Positions 31,038 to 43,470 are shown, numbered from the stretch's first letter. The stretch is DNA of 64,000 nucleotides from Larix kaempferi (GCA_027924585.1 BSBM01000870.1:6923501-6987500); one strand, 5' to 3'. Notes: a model not told the origin generated them from the sequence alone. A program made the numbers and translations.

Positions 31038-33371
31038 ATGGGGAATTCACGCAATCAAAAAAGGAAATCGACAAGGAAAGAGAAGCCTCAAGAAACCACG
31101 AAAGAAGTTAGAGAAAAGAAAATATTGGACATGTGGAATTGAAGGCATTCCATGGAAAGTCATCCAATTCCAACCGTAGATGATTCCACAGTCCTTCCTA
31201 CCCATCCACGACAAGAAAAATAGAAAAATTCACTAGAGGGACCTTCAATTTCAACAACATTTAATGAACAAGCACCCCATGGAACTAGTCAAGAAGTAAA
31301 ACATAGGTGCTCATCGGGGGATGTTTCAATTCCCACATCAATTCAACCTCGGACTATGGTAGCGAATGACTTGTTGGGTTGTGGTTATATAAGGGACAAA
31401 GTTAGGGAGGCATTGAATGAAGGATTAACAATGAAATAAGCAAATGTTATGGAGACCATCCAAGAGAAAGTCCAATTTACCACATCCAACTACCAACAAG
31501 AGAATGAAAGAAAAGAAGCTCTTATTGAAACATCGGAGTGTCCTGGTGATGTTGTACATGCTCAAGTTCTAACACCCTTACCTCAATTAGCAAATACACA
31601 CCGAAGAACTCTGAAACGTATACAAGTTGATGAAACTCTCATTAGTTCACTTGAAGGTACTTTGCCTAAACGTGCTATTGCTTATCAAACTCGACAAATA
31701 CTTGATAACTTTTTTAATTCTAAATGTGATGGGGGCAAGTGCAAATTATTATTATCATTGTTAAAATCTAGGTCTATGGTTGTTGTCAGAAGAACGTTAA
31801 GGATAAAGATGACCAAAAAGTTAGAACCAAGTTCTCATATTGTTAAAAGTTTAGTAGATGCATTTAGTACAATTGGAAAGAAATCTCTCTCAAAGGATCA
31901 CAATGCGGCTCACCGTGTGTTGTCACAATCAATCGTGAACAAAAACACTAGGGCACTTCGTTTTCTTAAACCTACCTCCAAAATTATTAATTTGAATGTG
32001 AAGACACTTCGTAGGTATTGTGTTAGAAGAGAGAAACTTGAAACCCATCAAACAAATGTTTGGGCCTTCATTGGAAAGTTGCCACGCTCTGATATGAATC
32101 TCATTCATGCGGTAAAGAGATTAGTGCAATATTTTTGGCATGATTGCACTAGACCTTCTTCCAACCAAAAAGATGTATTAAAATTGAGAAGGGGTTCAAA
32201 GGATTGTGCACCACACATTAAAATTTTTCTTGATATGACAAACAAAATTATATGATAGATTTAGGAATGAACATAACAAACTTAACTTGGGCCAAAGATC
32301 CTTTGAAAAATGCAAACCATGGTATGTTAAAATAAACACAATTCATAACACATGTTGTTGACAATACCACATTGAGTATGGTTACTATTATGAGACATAT
32401 ACATATATTTTTCGTGTATTGCATAACACTCTTGTGCAGGAATGCTCAACTACATTACCACCGATGTCATCTAGAGACTTTATTCATAGAATTTTGTGTA
32501 GCAGGACAAACGGTTGCACATTTGATCAAAAAACTTGCATAGATGAGACATGCCCAAGGTGTGGTGGGTTGGAATTATTGGGAAAATGCATACATGTGAC
32601 CGATGAGCATGAACTTGGGAGGCAGGAGGTGAACTTGCAGTCATTCAAATATGTCACGTATAAAATTAATGGAGGGAACAAAAGAAAAAAAATACAATTT
32701 GTCACTTCTCAGATTGGTAATGAGTTCTTGAATACTATTTTTTCTTCAGATTGCAATTTCATATGTAACAATCTATTGATATATGTCTTTATTGTTGATC
32801 TACCAGGTACGGGTTTGCGACTTCATGGAGTAATTTTTTGAAAAAAAACAACAATATTTAAAGCATGTACATGTGGCTCGTTGTCAAGATGAGAAGTTTA
32901 GAACGTACACGAATACATTTCCTATTGGGACTATCCTGTCGGTGGTCGATTTTGTGGAAAACTACACTCTTCAACTGCAGAATGAGATTTAGAGTCAATA
33001 CTATCACTCAGACCAGGTCAGTATAATGGCCCATATAACCTAGAGACATAGGGCAGGTAGTACTGAAGACAACAGGGTTATATTAAGGAGTATCACTTCC
33101 AGATAAGTGATGACAGGTGTCACAACTTGGATTTTGTACAACACAGCTTTCAAATGTTCTACAATCAATTCAAGGATAACAATATATAGATGGAACAACA
33201 TTGGATTTGGTCTGATGGTTGTGTAGGGAAATTAAAAAATGCCCGTGTCTTCCAATGGTTGTGTATGCTCCACAAAAAGGAACAAGGTGGCACATATTTG
33301 GAACTATTTTGAGATCGAACACATAAAAGGTGAAAATGATGGAGCACGTGCATGCATCAAGACTGAATTAC
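31038..33371 (+). pseudogene. uncharacterised SDG-motif protein, first part (interrupted by copia)
   Basis: Not recognised by name. ATG 31038 opens a Lys/Arg-rich start (MGNSRNQKRKSTRKEKPQET). After stops, an 805-bp frame at 31449-32255 has KRAIAYQTRQILDNFF and TNVWAFIGKLPRSDMNLIH. A frameshift leads into FEKCKPWYVKINTIHNTCC and HIEYGYYYETYTYIFRVLH, then CPRCGGLELLGKCIHVTDEH (Cys pair, possible zinc site). A candidate intron runs from about 32,715 (GTAATG) to 32,809 (CAG). Next come QYLKHVHVARCQDEKF, HWIWSDGC and, after a one-base shift, AHIWNYFEIEHIKGENDGAR up to the copia LTR. The SDG and DGA-type spacing recalls a DDE nuclease fold, but that is only a suggestion. It continues at 50,673. 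Confidence 0.65.
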
Positions 33372-33866
33372 TATTGAAATATTGTAACTTCTAAGAATAT
33401 TATATTTGTACTTTATTCCGGAGATGTTTCATTCCTCCAAAGAGACCCTATTGTATATCTGGAGATTTTTATTCCTCCGAGAAAGTGTGGTAACTAGGGT
33501 TATTAGATCTCCCATGTGAGGTCAGCCCTGAGTTAGTTGTTTAGGGGTTATTAGACTCTCTTAGGAGAGGTCAGCCCCATTAGGGTTAAAAGTCAGATAG
33601 AACATGAGTATAAATAGAGGAGATGTGTTCCTCATTTATCTCATTCATTCACTCACTTGTCATTGGCACATAGGAGAGAGAGAGGTTTGCATATGAGGAG
33701 AAGGAGCTCTTGTTTGGGTACTACATCTTGTATTGGTTGATTATCTATATTGAGGAAAGCTTTGATGGGTTTTCTACCCCATGAGGGTTTCCCAGGGTAA
33801 ATATTTGTCTATCTTTTGATTGTGTTTCTTTTAGTGATCTTACTTGTGAATTTTCTAAACTTAACA
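33372..33866 (+). repeat. 5' LTR of the copia element (495 bp)
   Basis: Begins TATTGAAATATTGTAAC (ancestral TG changed to TA) and ends CTTAACA. It contains GAGTATAAATAGAGG at about 33,607-33,621, a good TATA box, followed by CATTCATTCACTCAC-rich leader and a GAGAGAGAG run. The end has CCCCATGAGGGTTTCCC. Confidence 0.92.
33609..33618 (+). promoter_or_regulatory. TATA box in the copia LTR
   Basis: TATAAATAGAGG in the middle of the LTR, repeated at the matching place in the 3' LTR (about 50,411). The position fits the U3/R boundary promoter of an LTR element. Confidence 0.75.
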
Positions 33867-33878
33867 TGGTATCAGAGC
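33867..33878 (+). other. primer-binding site of the copia element
   Basis: TGGTATCAGAGC directly follows the LTR; complementary to initiator Met-tRNA. Confidence 0.92.
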
Positions 33879-34306
33879 TAGCCTGAATAAGACATATTTC
33901 ACAAGGTGAAAATATCTCTCTCTCCTCCTCCGGTGAAAATTAGGGTTTTTACAAAAGTTGGAATTTTTGGAATCTAATTGCATGGCTCGATAGCCCTCCT
34001 CAAAATCAAACTTTTGAGCCCTAGATCGAACTTTTTGAGTGGGTAGAACTCCGGGAAAGTCAAACCCTAGTTTGGGTTTTGGACCAGAATTACAGAAAAC
34101 CAGTAAACAAGAAAAGTGCGCACCTGTGCACCAGTGAACCAGAAAAGTTGCGAACCTGTGCACCAGTAAACTAGAAAAGTGAAGACCAGAAAACCAAAAA
34201 TTTTGTTGTAGATCCGGAAGGTGAAAAGTTGAAGTTTCCAGAAGAAGAACACACCAATATTCTCAATTCATTCAAGATCATCTCCTGGTAAGTGTAATTC
34301 TATCTT

Positions 34307-35240
34307 TTGAGAAACTTCAGTCTCTGTGACCCCCTGGATAAGATTGCTCCAAGCACTAAGCTTGAAGACAAGCTAGAGGGTATAGAGAATTTTCAAGCAT
34401 GGAAATATAGGATTGGTCTCATTCTTGAAGAGAATGATCTTGTCCAATATATAAAGGATGAGGTTGCAGAACCTAAAGAAGATGAAGCCAAAGAGAATTT
34501 TAGGAAGGACTTGATTAGGGAAAAGAGAATATATGTTGATTCTATTAAAGACCAATTGATTCCCCAAGTGGAATCCAAGAAGACTCCAAAGGAAATGTAT
34601 GATGCCCTTTCCAAGATGTATGAAGGGAAGAACATCAATAGGAAGATGAGCCTGAGAGCTCAATTGAAGAACACCAAGATGAATAAAGGAGAATCTATTC
34701 AAGACTATTTCTCAAGGGTTTCCCAGTTCAAGGAACAACTAGATTCCATTGGAGATACCCTTGATGAGGATGAAGTAGTCATGACTGCTCTAAATGGTCT
34801 CACTAGACCTTGGGAGTCATTCATCCAAACCATGTGTGCCATAAAAGAAAGTATGAAGTTGATGTGGTATGGGAGGATTGCATTCAAGAAGAATCTAGGG
34901 TAGCCAATAGAGAATCCTTGCTCAAAGAAGATGATCAAGCCTTAGCCACTCATACCAAAAGAAGAAGAAGCCAACCCAATTTCAAGAAAGGAAACCACAA
35001 AGAGTCTCAACCCCCACAAAGGTTTCAAAAGAAAAGAGGAGCTAAGTCAGGAAGAGATTTCTCCTCATTCCAATGTTACAACTGTCACAAAATAGGACAC
35101 ATTTCTAGGGAGTGTCCCTCAAAGAAAAAGAAGAGCTTTCATCATAAAATACATCAAGCACATCTAGCAGAAGATGATAGTGAAGAAGAGGTAGAGGAGG
35201 AAAGGCCTCAAAAGAAAAGAGCTAGAATAGAAGAAGAAGA
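34307..35240 (+). pseudogene. copia Gag with one zinc knuckle
   Basis: No ATG opens the frame now; coding is recognisable from about 34,307 (KLEGIENFQAWKYRIGLILE, the copia Gag start pattern). It continues through KKTPKEMYDALSKMYEGKN, RKMSLRAQLKNTKMNKGESI and YFSRVSQFKEQLDSIGD, ending the first frame near 34,900. A frameshift near 34,855 joins it to CIQEESRVANRESLLKEDDQ, and then CYNCHKIGHISREC, an intact CCHC knuckle near 35,075. The protein would form virus-like particles and package RNA. Confidence 0.9.
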
Positions 35241-36710
35241 TGCAGAAGAGTATGTTCTATACTCTGCACTCTCTAGGTCTGTAACACCTGGAGAAGATAC
35301 ATGGCTTATTAATAGTGGTGCTTCAAAGCACATGACAGGTCAAAAGAAAACTCTCTCAAAACTTGAAGAGAAGACATCCCCACAGAAAGTATCTTTAGGA
35401 GATGATTATCAATATCCCATCAAGGGAATTGGTGAAGCAAGCTACAAGCTTGATTCTAGAGCCCCCATGAAGATGAAGGAAGTTTTATATGTACCAGGTT
35501 TGAAGAAGAACTTGATTTCTATCTCATCATTAGATAATAAAGGTTATAGGGTTGCATTCATACATGGACAAGTACTCATGTGGTCCAAACGAAAATCTAT
35601 TAGGGATGCAATTGTCATTAGTGAAGAGGAAGGAGGTCTATATAAAATCAAGGGTCATCTAGAAGCTGCCCTTGTTCATGAAGCCACTAGTCCAAGTGAG
35701 CTATGGCATAGAATTATTGCTCATATCAACTACAAAGCACTACCCTATGTGAGTAAAGTAGTGACAGGATTGCCAGATTTAAAGATTGAACATGAAGGCA
35801 CTTGCAAAGGATGTGCAAAAGGTAAGAATATCAAGAACCCATTTCCAAAGAGTGAAACAAAGACTAAAAGTACTTTGGAATTGATCCATTCAGATGTATG
35901 TGGTCCAATTCCCTCCACATATTTAAGCGGATATGAATACTATCTTACATTTATTGATGATTATTCAAGAAAGACTTGGATATACTTTCTAAAAAGAAAT
36001 AATGAAGTATTTGGAAAGTTCAAGGAGTTCAAAGCCTTGATAGAAAATCATTCAGAAAATAAAATCAAAATACTTAGGACAAATAATGGCGGAGAATATA
36101 CTTTAAAGGACTTTGAATACTTTTGTAAATAAGATGAAATCAAAAGGGAACTAACCACTCCCTGCAATCCTCAACAAAATGGTGTTGTGAAAAAAAGAAT
36201 AGAACTATTATGGAAGCAGTAAAGACAATGATACATGATCAAGACCTACCTATGTATCTATGGGATGGAGTAGCTAGGACAACAGTCTATGTGCAAAATA
36301 GACTATCTCATAGTGCTCTTGATTTCAAGACCCTAGAAGAAGTGTTCACAGGAAAGAGACCTGGGGTAAGTCACGTCAAGATATTTGGATGCCCAGTATA
36401 CAGTCACATTCCAAAAGAAAAGAGGACCAAGTTGGATCCCTCTGGGAAGAAGGGAATATTTGTTGGATATTGTGAAGCATCCAAAGCATTCAAAATTTAA
36501 ATCCCAGGTTTCCATCATATGGAAATAAGTAGGGATGTGACATTTGATGAAAAATCATCTCTCAAGAGATCTAGGAAGTGCAAGTATGAAGAAGTATATG
36601 AAGAAGATGCACCTTCCAGAACTACAGAGGCTGTACCCATTCCTGAAGATGTAACACCTGAAGATCATGACATTATAGAACCTCAAGAACCCCCTACCAT
36701 GAACATATAA
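35241..36710 (+). pseudogene. copia protease and integrase, catalytic residues lost
   Basis: Protease: TWLINSGASKHMTG, where copia proteases have DSGA; the Asp codon is now AAT at 35311-35313. Integrase: the zinc part ELWHRIIAHINY ... CKGCAKGK, the core IHSDVCGPIPSTYL (first Asp at 35893), then ILRTNNGGEY with AAT in place of the second Asp (36082-36084). The codon exactly 36 positions later, where Glu is expected, is AAA (36190-36192). A TAA at 36130 and a one-base shift near 36,195 break the frame before KTMIHDQDLPMYLWDGVART and VKIFGCPVYSHIPKEKRTKL. A TAA after KAFKI and another at 36708 follow. Confidence 0.92.
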
Positions 36711-38396
36711 AGAAAGAGAAAGCCAAAATGGGCAAGAGATATTATACTAGGAGCAAAAAAGTATGGAGATCTTGAAGGCTCCACCAGAGTGAGCAAGAAA
36801 CCTAAGTCATTTTCCAACTATATGGATTTGATGTGTGATCTTGTAGATCAAGAACCCACTAGTTATGAAGAGGATTCTCATAAGAAAGAGTGGGTAGAGG
36901 CAATGACTGAGGAGTACCAGTCAATAATGAAGAATGAGGTTTGGGATATAGTTCCCAAACCAAAAGACAAAAGTGTGGTATCCTCCAAATGGATATACAA
37001 AATAAAGCATGCTGCGGATGGTAACATTGAAAAATATAAGGCAAAGTTTATGGATAGAGGATTCTCTCAGAACGTGGGAATTGACTACGAAGAGAAATTT
37101 GCACCAGTTGCAAGGTACACTTCCATTAGAACTATCATGGCCCTTGCATCCATGATGAAATGGAAATTACATCAGATGGATGTAAAGATAGCCTTCCTGA
37201 ATGGTGCGATTGAGGAAGAAGTGTACATAGAAAAGCCACAAGGATTTGAGGTTGAAGATAGAAAAACCCATGTATGCAAATTGAAGAAGGCTTTGTATGG
37301 GTTGAAGCAAGCTCCCAGAGCTTGGTATGGAAGAATTGACAGTTTCTTGACAAGCTTGGGATTTACCAAGAGTAAAGCTGATCCTAACCTTTATCTCAAG
37401 GTTATGGATGATGAACCTGTTATATTGTTGTTGTATGTGGGTGATCTATTTCTGACCGGAAATGAGAAACAGATTATCGAGTACAAGAAGAAACTATCTG
37501 CAGAGTTTGAGATGAAAGATCTCGGTTTGATGCATTACTTCCTAGGACTAGAAGTATGGAAAGACTCAGGAGGAATCTTTCTCAACCAAGGAAAGTATGT
37601 TGTGGAAATATTGAAAAGATTTGATATGTTGGAATGTAAAGCCATGGCCACTCCAATGGATTCCAACTTGAAGCTGTTAGCGGATGATTCATCGGAGTTA
37701 GTGGATGTAACTCTGTACAGACAGATTATTGGGTTATTGATCTATCTGACGAACACTAGGCCAGATATATGCTTTGTTGTGGACACCTTGAGTCAATATC
37801 TAGTGGAACCTAGACGTGTTCACTTAATAGCTACAAAGCATGTGATGAGGTACTTGAATGGTACGATAGAATTTGGTCTATATTATCTTGAAGATCATGA
37901 CTTTAGATTGTATGGCTACACAAATGTTGATTGGGCTAGAAGTGTATCATATAGGAAAAGTACATCGGGCAGATTTTATTGTCTGGGATCTGCCATGATC
38001 TCGTGGTTTAGAAGGAAGTAGTCTAGTGTGGCTCTCAGCATAGTTGAAGCAGAATATATAGCTGCTTGCTCTGCTAGTTGTGAAGTGATATGGCTTCGGA
38101 AGTTGTTATCAGGATTGTTTGACTTAGAGATGGACCCCATTGTGATCCTCTGTGATAACCAAAGTTGTATCAAGATGACAAAGAATCCAGTGTTCCATGA
38201 TAATTCAAAGCACATAGAGATCTGATATTTCTATATATGGGATATGGCGCAGAAAGGAGCTATCAAGCTCGAGTGTGTGAGCACTGAGGAACAAGTTGCT
38301 GATATGTTGACCAAACCTATGTCTCGAGTAAAGTTTGAGTATTTCCGAGACAAGCTTGGTGTAGTTCAGAAGGACCCTCCTCGAAAGTGGGAGTGA
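36711..38396 (+). pseudogene. copia reverse transcriptase and RNase H
   Basis: A 410-codon frame (36789-38021) covers KEWVEAMTEEYQSIMKNEVW, YKAKFMDRGFSQNVGIDYEE, FAPVARYTSIRTIMALAS, KKALYGLKQAPRAWY and DLGLMHYFLGLEVW. The catalytic box reads YVGD (37434-37445), where copia RTs have YVDD, so one metal-binding Asp is lost. RNase H: YTNVDWARS in place of the usual D-A-D-W box (AAT at 37923-37925), then a TAG at 38019-38021, SVALSIVEAEYIAACSA, DNQSCIKMTKNPVFHDNSKH and VADMLTKPMSRVKFEYFRDK to TGA about 38394. Confidence 0.92.
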
Positions 38397-38399
38397 TAT

Positions 38400-38765
38400 G
38401 GTCGATGATGATATTTGGATATTGGTATCATTGTGGATACCTATATCGATGATGAGATTTCCTATATCGACTGTAAGGTCGATGATAAGGATACCTGTAT
38501 TGATATGGATACTTGTATCGATGATCAGGATACTGTATCGATGATCAGGATACTGTATCAATGATGAGGATACTTGTATCGATGACGAGGATACTTGTAT
38601 CGATGACAAGGATAATTGTATTGATGATGTGGATACTTGTATCAATGATGAGGATACATGTATTGATGATGAGGTTACCTGTTCTAATGGTAAGGTCGAT
38701 GATGAGGTTACCTGTCCCGACGATGAGGTCGAAAATATCAACGATAAGGTTGATAAGTGGTCCTA
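38400..38765 (+). repeat. 21-bp minisatellite in the copia 3' region
   Basis: Imperfect tandem units of about 21 bp of the form GATGATGAGGATACTTGTATC, most regular at 38,530-38,670, then drifting to GATGAGGTTACCTGT units. It starts immediately after the pol stop. Confidence 0.85.
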
Positions 38766-38867
38766 AGACTTGGTCTATGTGGATGAGATGGATTGTATCA
38801 TCCCTAGACTTCTGTCCCTGAATTTATCCGTAGACATATGTCTCTGAGAAGTGGTCCCCAGTGGACG

Positions 38868-39313
38868 TGATAGGACTACATCGTCCCTGAACGTTTGGTT
38901 CAAAATGTACGTGATAGGACTACATCGTCCCTAAACGTTTGGTTCAAAATGTACGTGATAGGACTGCATCATCCCTGAACGTTTGGTTCAAAATGTACGT
39001 GATAGGACTACATCATCCCTGAACATTTGGTTCAAAATGTACGTGATAGGACTGCATCATCCCTGAACGTTTGGTTCAAAATGTACGTGATATGACTGCA
39101 TTGTCCCTGAATGCTTGGTTAAAAATGTACATGATGGGGATTACATCATCCCAGAACCCTTGGTTCAAAATGTACGTGATGGGGATTGCATCATCCCAAA
39201 ACCCTTGGTTCAAAATGTATGTGATGGGGATTGCATCATCCGGGAACCCTTGGTTCAAAATGTACGTGATGGGGATCACATCATCTTGGAACCCTTGGTT
39301 CAAAATGTACGTG
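38868..39313 (+). repeat. 44-bp tandem repeat, ~10 copies
   Basis: Units begin ACGTGATAGGACT or ACGTGATGGGGATT and end TTGGTTCAAAATGT, at a regular 44-45 bp step (38,909, 38,953, 38,997, 39,041, 39,085 and so on). One more unit lies at 49,526 beyond the nested array, showing that the array landed inside this repeat. Confidence 0.92.
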
Positions 39314-40100
39314 TGTTAGGATATTCCTATACTCCATCCTAGTCCTACCAGCATTTTTCATTATTTTCATTTTCAGCCATGCATGCATCCCAATCATCAA
39401 CATGGAATCCTCCAACCCCTAGTCCTCAGTTTGCTAGCCCCAAGAGCTTCTTTCTACTTAGTTTCAGCCCTACTAGCCAGTGTGGCGCCTTTCTTTCACC
39501 TACTACTTGACAAAGGCGCCCTCCCTCACCTACAATTTAGTTGCACTTCAGTTATTGAGTGATTTGTGGATTTGCTCCTTGATTTGAGGACATATTGACT
39601 AGTTAACTATCTCTGACACTCCGATGGACCTCCAGTTAGCCTTGACAGCATGTTCTGACTCTAGAAAGATCCTATTGTGCCCTCCTTTGAGCCTCCTTCA
39701 CTATATTAGTGCATTATGTTTGTGTTACACTTGTTACATTCAGTTAGACTCAGTCTTTTGCATGGATGACACTCTCCGATGATGATTAGGACTCCTAGTG
39801 GTGCACTGTTGACACTCCACTGATGATGTTGATGACTCTATTGATCTGATGATCACCCTATGAGAGGGTAATTCAAATTGCCACCTTGGCATTCGAATCC
39901 TCTCCACCATTGTACTATTTATTGTTCATACTTGTGATTAATGAATTAGTGTGTGTGAAGTTATTTTGCTTCTATCTGAGTTCTACTGTATTATTATTTT
40001 ATTGCTCATTTTACTGCATTGACCACTCTTAATCTTATTCATAAATTCTTTCATTGTGAGGTATAGATCAGCTCTTAGATCTGCTGTGAGGATTTTCACA
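39314..40100 (+). repeat. array LTR A (787 bp)
   Basis: Starts TGTTAGGATATTCC and ends GATTTTCACA. Preceded by ACGTG and followed by the PBS at 40101. Confidence 0.93.
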
Positions 40101-40254
40101 TGGTATCAGAGCATGTTGAGAGTATTGTTTATCTCCATTCCTGAGAGTTTTTTGCAGGTTATTATCAAGATTTCGAGTGTAGCAGTTTATGCACTTTTGC
40201 AACAGTAGCAATTGCAGACTTTTCTATTGTTTTTGCAGGTCTTCTACAACTTCC

Positions 40255-41277
40255 ATGTATTTAGAATAAATTCATCCTCATTCTCCATTCAACTATGGTG
40301 AATGGAAACAAAAAATGATAGCATATTTGAAGAGCCATGATCTCTTTGATTATTGTTTTGAAAGAGAGTTCGAATCCTCTGAAGAAGAGATTGAGTCGTT
40401 AAATAAAGGTGATAGTGTCTATGTAACAATGATGTTTGCCATGTCTCGATGCATGAGACCCCACTTCATTGATTCTGTTGAATCTCCAAAAGAGCTATGG
40501 GCCCAACTGGATGAAAGATTTGGTGAGCAAAATGAAGGGATTGGTCCAAACCCTTTCTAGAGCAAGCAAAGTGATGTATTTGCCCTCCTTGATGATCTCA
40601 TTGATCATGGATATATCATATCTCATATTGAAGTTGTCCAAAAAGAAGAACTTCTTGCAGATTCTACACTCATGCTCTCAAATTCTTTTATTTCGAAATA
40701 TGTGCCAGCTCACACTCTAGAAAATGCAGAGGTTCCTAAATGCTCTCGTGCACCAGCGTCTAATGGTTTGCATCATGATATCATGAATGTTTCGGAGGTT
40801 AAATCAGCCATTGAAGGTAATGCATTCACTCTCCTTGATCAATCACCTCTTATTTACTATTGTAAGATCATTATTTCATGCTCTCGGAAGGTTATTGAAG
40901 GTGATGGCCATTGCCATTCGCTTGGGATAATTTCTCATGCATTTACTGGTTTAGATCTCACCTCAAATGGTTCAAAGGAGATCTTAAGCAACCATGATTC
41001 AAGTCTTGGATCTGATTTGGATTCCAAGCAAACACTGATATTTGATGGTTCTTTTGAGCATAATCTCACCTATTATGATTCAAAGGGAAAGACAAAAGAC
41101 TATCTGCATATTCAAATATTTGATCCTACCTCAACTGATTCAAATCACAAGTTCAAGGATCATCCTCATACTTTTGGATTTGTTCTCATCACATTCGATC
41201 TGAAGAGAAAGTACAAGCACATACTTTCTGAGCATGATCCACTTCTTCCCAAGAAGAATATACCTCCAGACATATGA
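40255..41277 (+). pseudogene. array unit 1 Gag-like ORF
   Basis: ATG 40255, same N-terminus as units 2-4 (FNYGEWKQKMIAYLKSHDLF), Gag-like block AMSRCMRPHFIDSVESPKEL with WAQLDERFG, then the shared C-terminal domain (HSLGIISHAFTGLDLTSNGS, FKDHPHTFGFVLITFD, SEHDPLLPKKNIPPDI). Stops: TAA at codon 5 (40267-40269) and TAG 40558-40560. Otherwise open to TGA 41275-41277. Confidence 0.85.
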
Positions 41278-41334
41278 CCAAGCATCACACCTGCTTGAGT
41301 TTGGAGCATTTATTTTGTGTTTGCCTGACAGTCT

Positions 41335-41463
41335 ATTTTGAGGGGGGATATTTTTCCCATGAGGTTTTCCCCATTTCCTCAGTTTATTGACTATTATTAT
41401 TATTCATTGTATTGGGTGACCTTTGGTCTCAGTTACCAGGGCCCAGGATGGATTAAGGGGGGG
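41335..41463 (+). other. array unit 1 double polypurine tract and conserved 3' block
   Basis: TTTTGAGGGGGG near 41,337-41,347 is followed by the TTTTTCCCATGAGGTTTTCC block. Then comes a terminal AAGGGGGGG tract abutting LTR B. Confidence 0.75.
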
Positions 41464-42284
41464 TGTTAGGATATTCCTATACTCCATCCTAGTCCTACTA
41501 ACATTTTTCATTATTTGCATTTTCAACCATGCATGCACTTCTGCATCCAGCATGCATGCAAACTGCATGCATCCCAATCATCAGCATGGAGTCCTCCAGC
41601 CCCTAGTCCTCAGTTTGCTATCCCCAGGAGCTTCTTTCTGCTCAGTTTCAGCCCTCCTAGCCAGTGTGGCACCCTTCTTTCACCTACTACTTGAAAAAGG
41701 TGCCCTCCCTCACCTACCATTCAGTTACACTTCAGTTATTGAGTGATTTTTGGATCTCCTCCTTGATTTGAGGCCATATTGACTAGGTAACTATCTTTGA
41801 CACTCCGATGGACCTCCAGTTAGCCCTGACAGCCCGTTCTGACTCCAGTAAGCTCCTACTGCGCCCTCCTTTGAGCCTCATTCACTACATTACTGCATTC
41901 TGTTTGTGTTACACTTATTACATTTAGTTAGAATTAGTCTTCTGCGTGGATGAGACTCTCCGATGATGATTAGGACTCCTAGTGGTGCACTGTTGACACT
42001 CCACAGATGATGTTGATGACTCTATTGATCTGATGATCACTCTATGAGAGGCTAATTCGAATTGCCACCTTGGAATTTGAATACTCTCCACCATTGTACT
42101 ATTTATTGTTCATACTTGTGATTAATGAATTAGTGTGTGTGAAGTTATTTTGCTTCTATCCGAGTTCTACTATATTATTATTCTATTGCTCATTTTACTG
42201 CATTGACCACTCTTAATCTTATTCCTAAATTATTTCATTGTGAGGTATACATTAGCTCTTAGATCTGCCGTGAGGATTTTCACA
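41464..42284 (+). repeat. array LTR B (821 bp)
   Basis: TGTTAGGATATTCC to GATTTTCACA, directly followed by a PBS. Longer than LTR A mainly through an extra GCATGCA-rich segment at about 41,530-41,570. Confidence 0.92.
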
Positions 42285-42447
42285 TGGTATCAGAGCATGT
42301 TGAGAGTATTGTTTATCTCCATTCCTAAGATTTTTTTGCAGGTTATTATAAAGATTTCGAGTGCAGCAATTGCAGCAGTTTCTGCACTTTTGTAGCAGTA
42401 GCAGTTGCGGACTTTTCTATTGTTTTTGTAGTTCTTCTACAACTTCC

Positions 42448-43470
42448 ATGTATTCAGAAGAAATTCATCCTCTTTCTCCATTCAACTATGATGAATGGAA
42501 AGAAAAAATGATAGCATATTTGAAGAACCATGATCTCTTTGATTATTGTTTTGAAAGAGAGTTCAAATCCTCCGAAGAAGAGATTGACTAGTTAACTAAA
42601 GGTGACAGTGTCTATGCAACAATGATGTTCGCTATGTCTCGATGCATGAGACCCCACTTCATTGATTCTGTTGAATCTCCAAAAGAGCTATGGGCCCAAC
42701 TGGATGAAAGATTTGGCAAGCAGAACGAAGGGATTGGTCCAAACCCTTTCAAGAGCAAGCAAAGTGATGCATTTCCCCTCCTTGATGATCTCATTGATCA
42801 TGAGTATCTCATATATCATATTGAAGTTTTCCAAAAAGAAGAAGAACTTGCAGATTCTACACTCATGCTATCAAATTCTTCTATGTTGAATTCTGTGCTA
42901 GCTCACACTATAGAAATTGCAGAGGTTCCTAAATGCTCTCTTGTACCAGAGTCTGTTGGTTTGCATCATGATCTCATGAATGTTTCAGAGGTTAAATCTG
43001 CCATTGGAAGTAATGCATTCGCTCTCCTTGATCAATCACCTCTTATTTACTATTGTAAGATCATTATTTCATGCTCTCAGAAGGTTATTGAAGATGATGG
43101 CCATTTCCATTCACTTGGGATAATTTCTCATGCATTTACTGGTTTAGATCTCACCTCAAATGGTTCAAAGGAGATCTTAAGCAACCATGATTCAATTCTT
43201 GGATCTGATTTGGATTCCAAGCAAACACTGATATTTGATGGTTCTTTTGAGCATAATCTCACCCATGATGGTTCGAAGGAAAAGACAAAAGACTATCTGC
43301 ATATTCAAAGATTTGATCCTACCTCAACTGATTCGAATCATAGGTTCAAGGATCATCCTCATACTTTTGGATTTGTTCTCATCAGATTCAATCTGAAGAG
43401 CAACTACAAGCACATGCTTTTTGAGCATGATCCACTTCTTCCCAAGAAGAATATACCTCCAAACATATGA
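42448..43470 (+). pseudogene. array unit 2 Gag-like ORF, best preserved
   Basis: ATG 42448 (MYSEEIHPLSPFNYDEWK). Open except for one TAG at 42589-42591 after EEEID, a place where unit 1 has a sense codon. The remaining frame 42622-43470 alone is 282 codons and contains the complete C-terminal domain (FHSLGIISHAFTGLDLTSNG, SNHRFKDHPHTFGFVLIRFN, FEHDPLLPKKNIPPNI). No zinc knuckle. Confidence 0.85.

Noticed and set aside
32256-32450. Intron between the 31.4-32.3 kb and 32.4-32.8 kb frames
   Set aside because: The interval is readable as protein in another frame (FEKCKPWYVKINTIHNTCC and HIEYGYYYETYTYIFRVLH), so a frameshift explains it better than an intron.
38868-39313. Regularly spaced 44-bp repeat considered as a CRISPR-like array
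   Set aside because: There are no unique spacers: the whole unit is repeated. The context is a plant retrotransposon.
39309-39313. ACGTG flanks of the array dismissed as mere copies of the 44-bp repeat unit
   Set aside because: The repeat explains why ACGTG is common there, but an insertion without duplication would leave it on one side only. It is kept as a target duplication, with the caveat noted.
39071-39342. ORFs with regularly repeated peptides in the 44-bp repeat
   Set aside because: They exist in two plus frames and one minus frame and reflect only the tandem DNA repeat.
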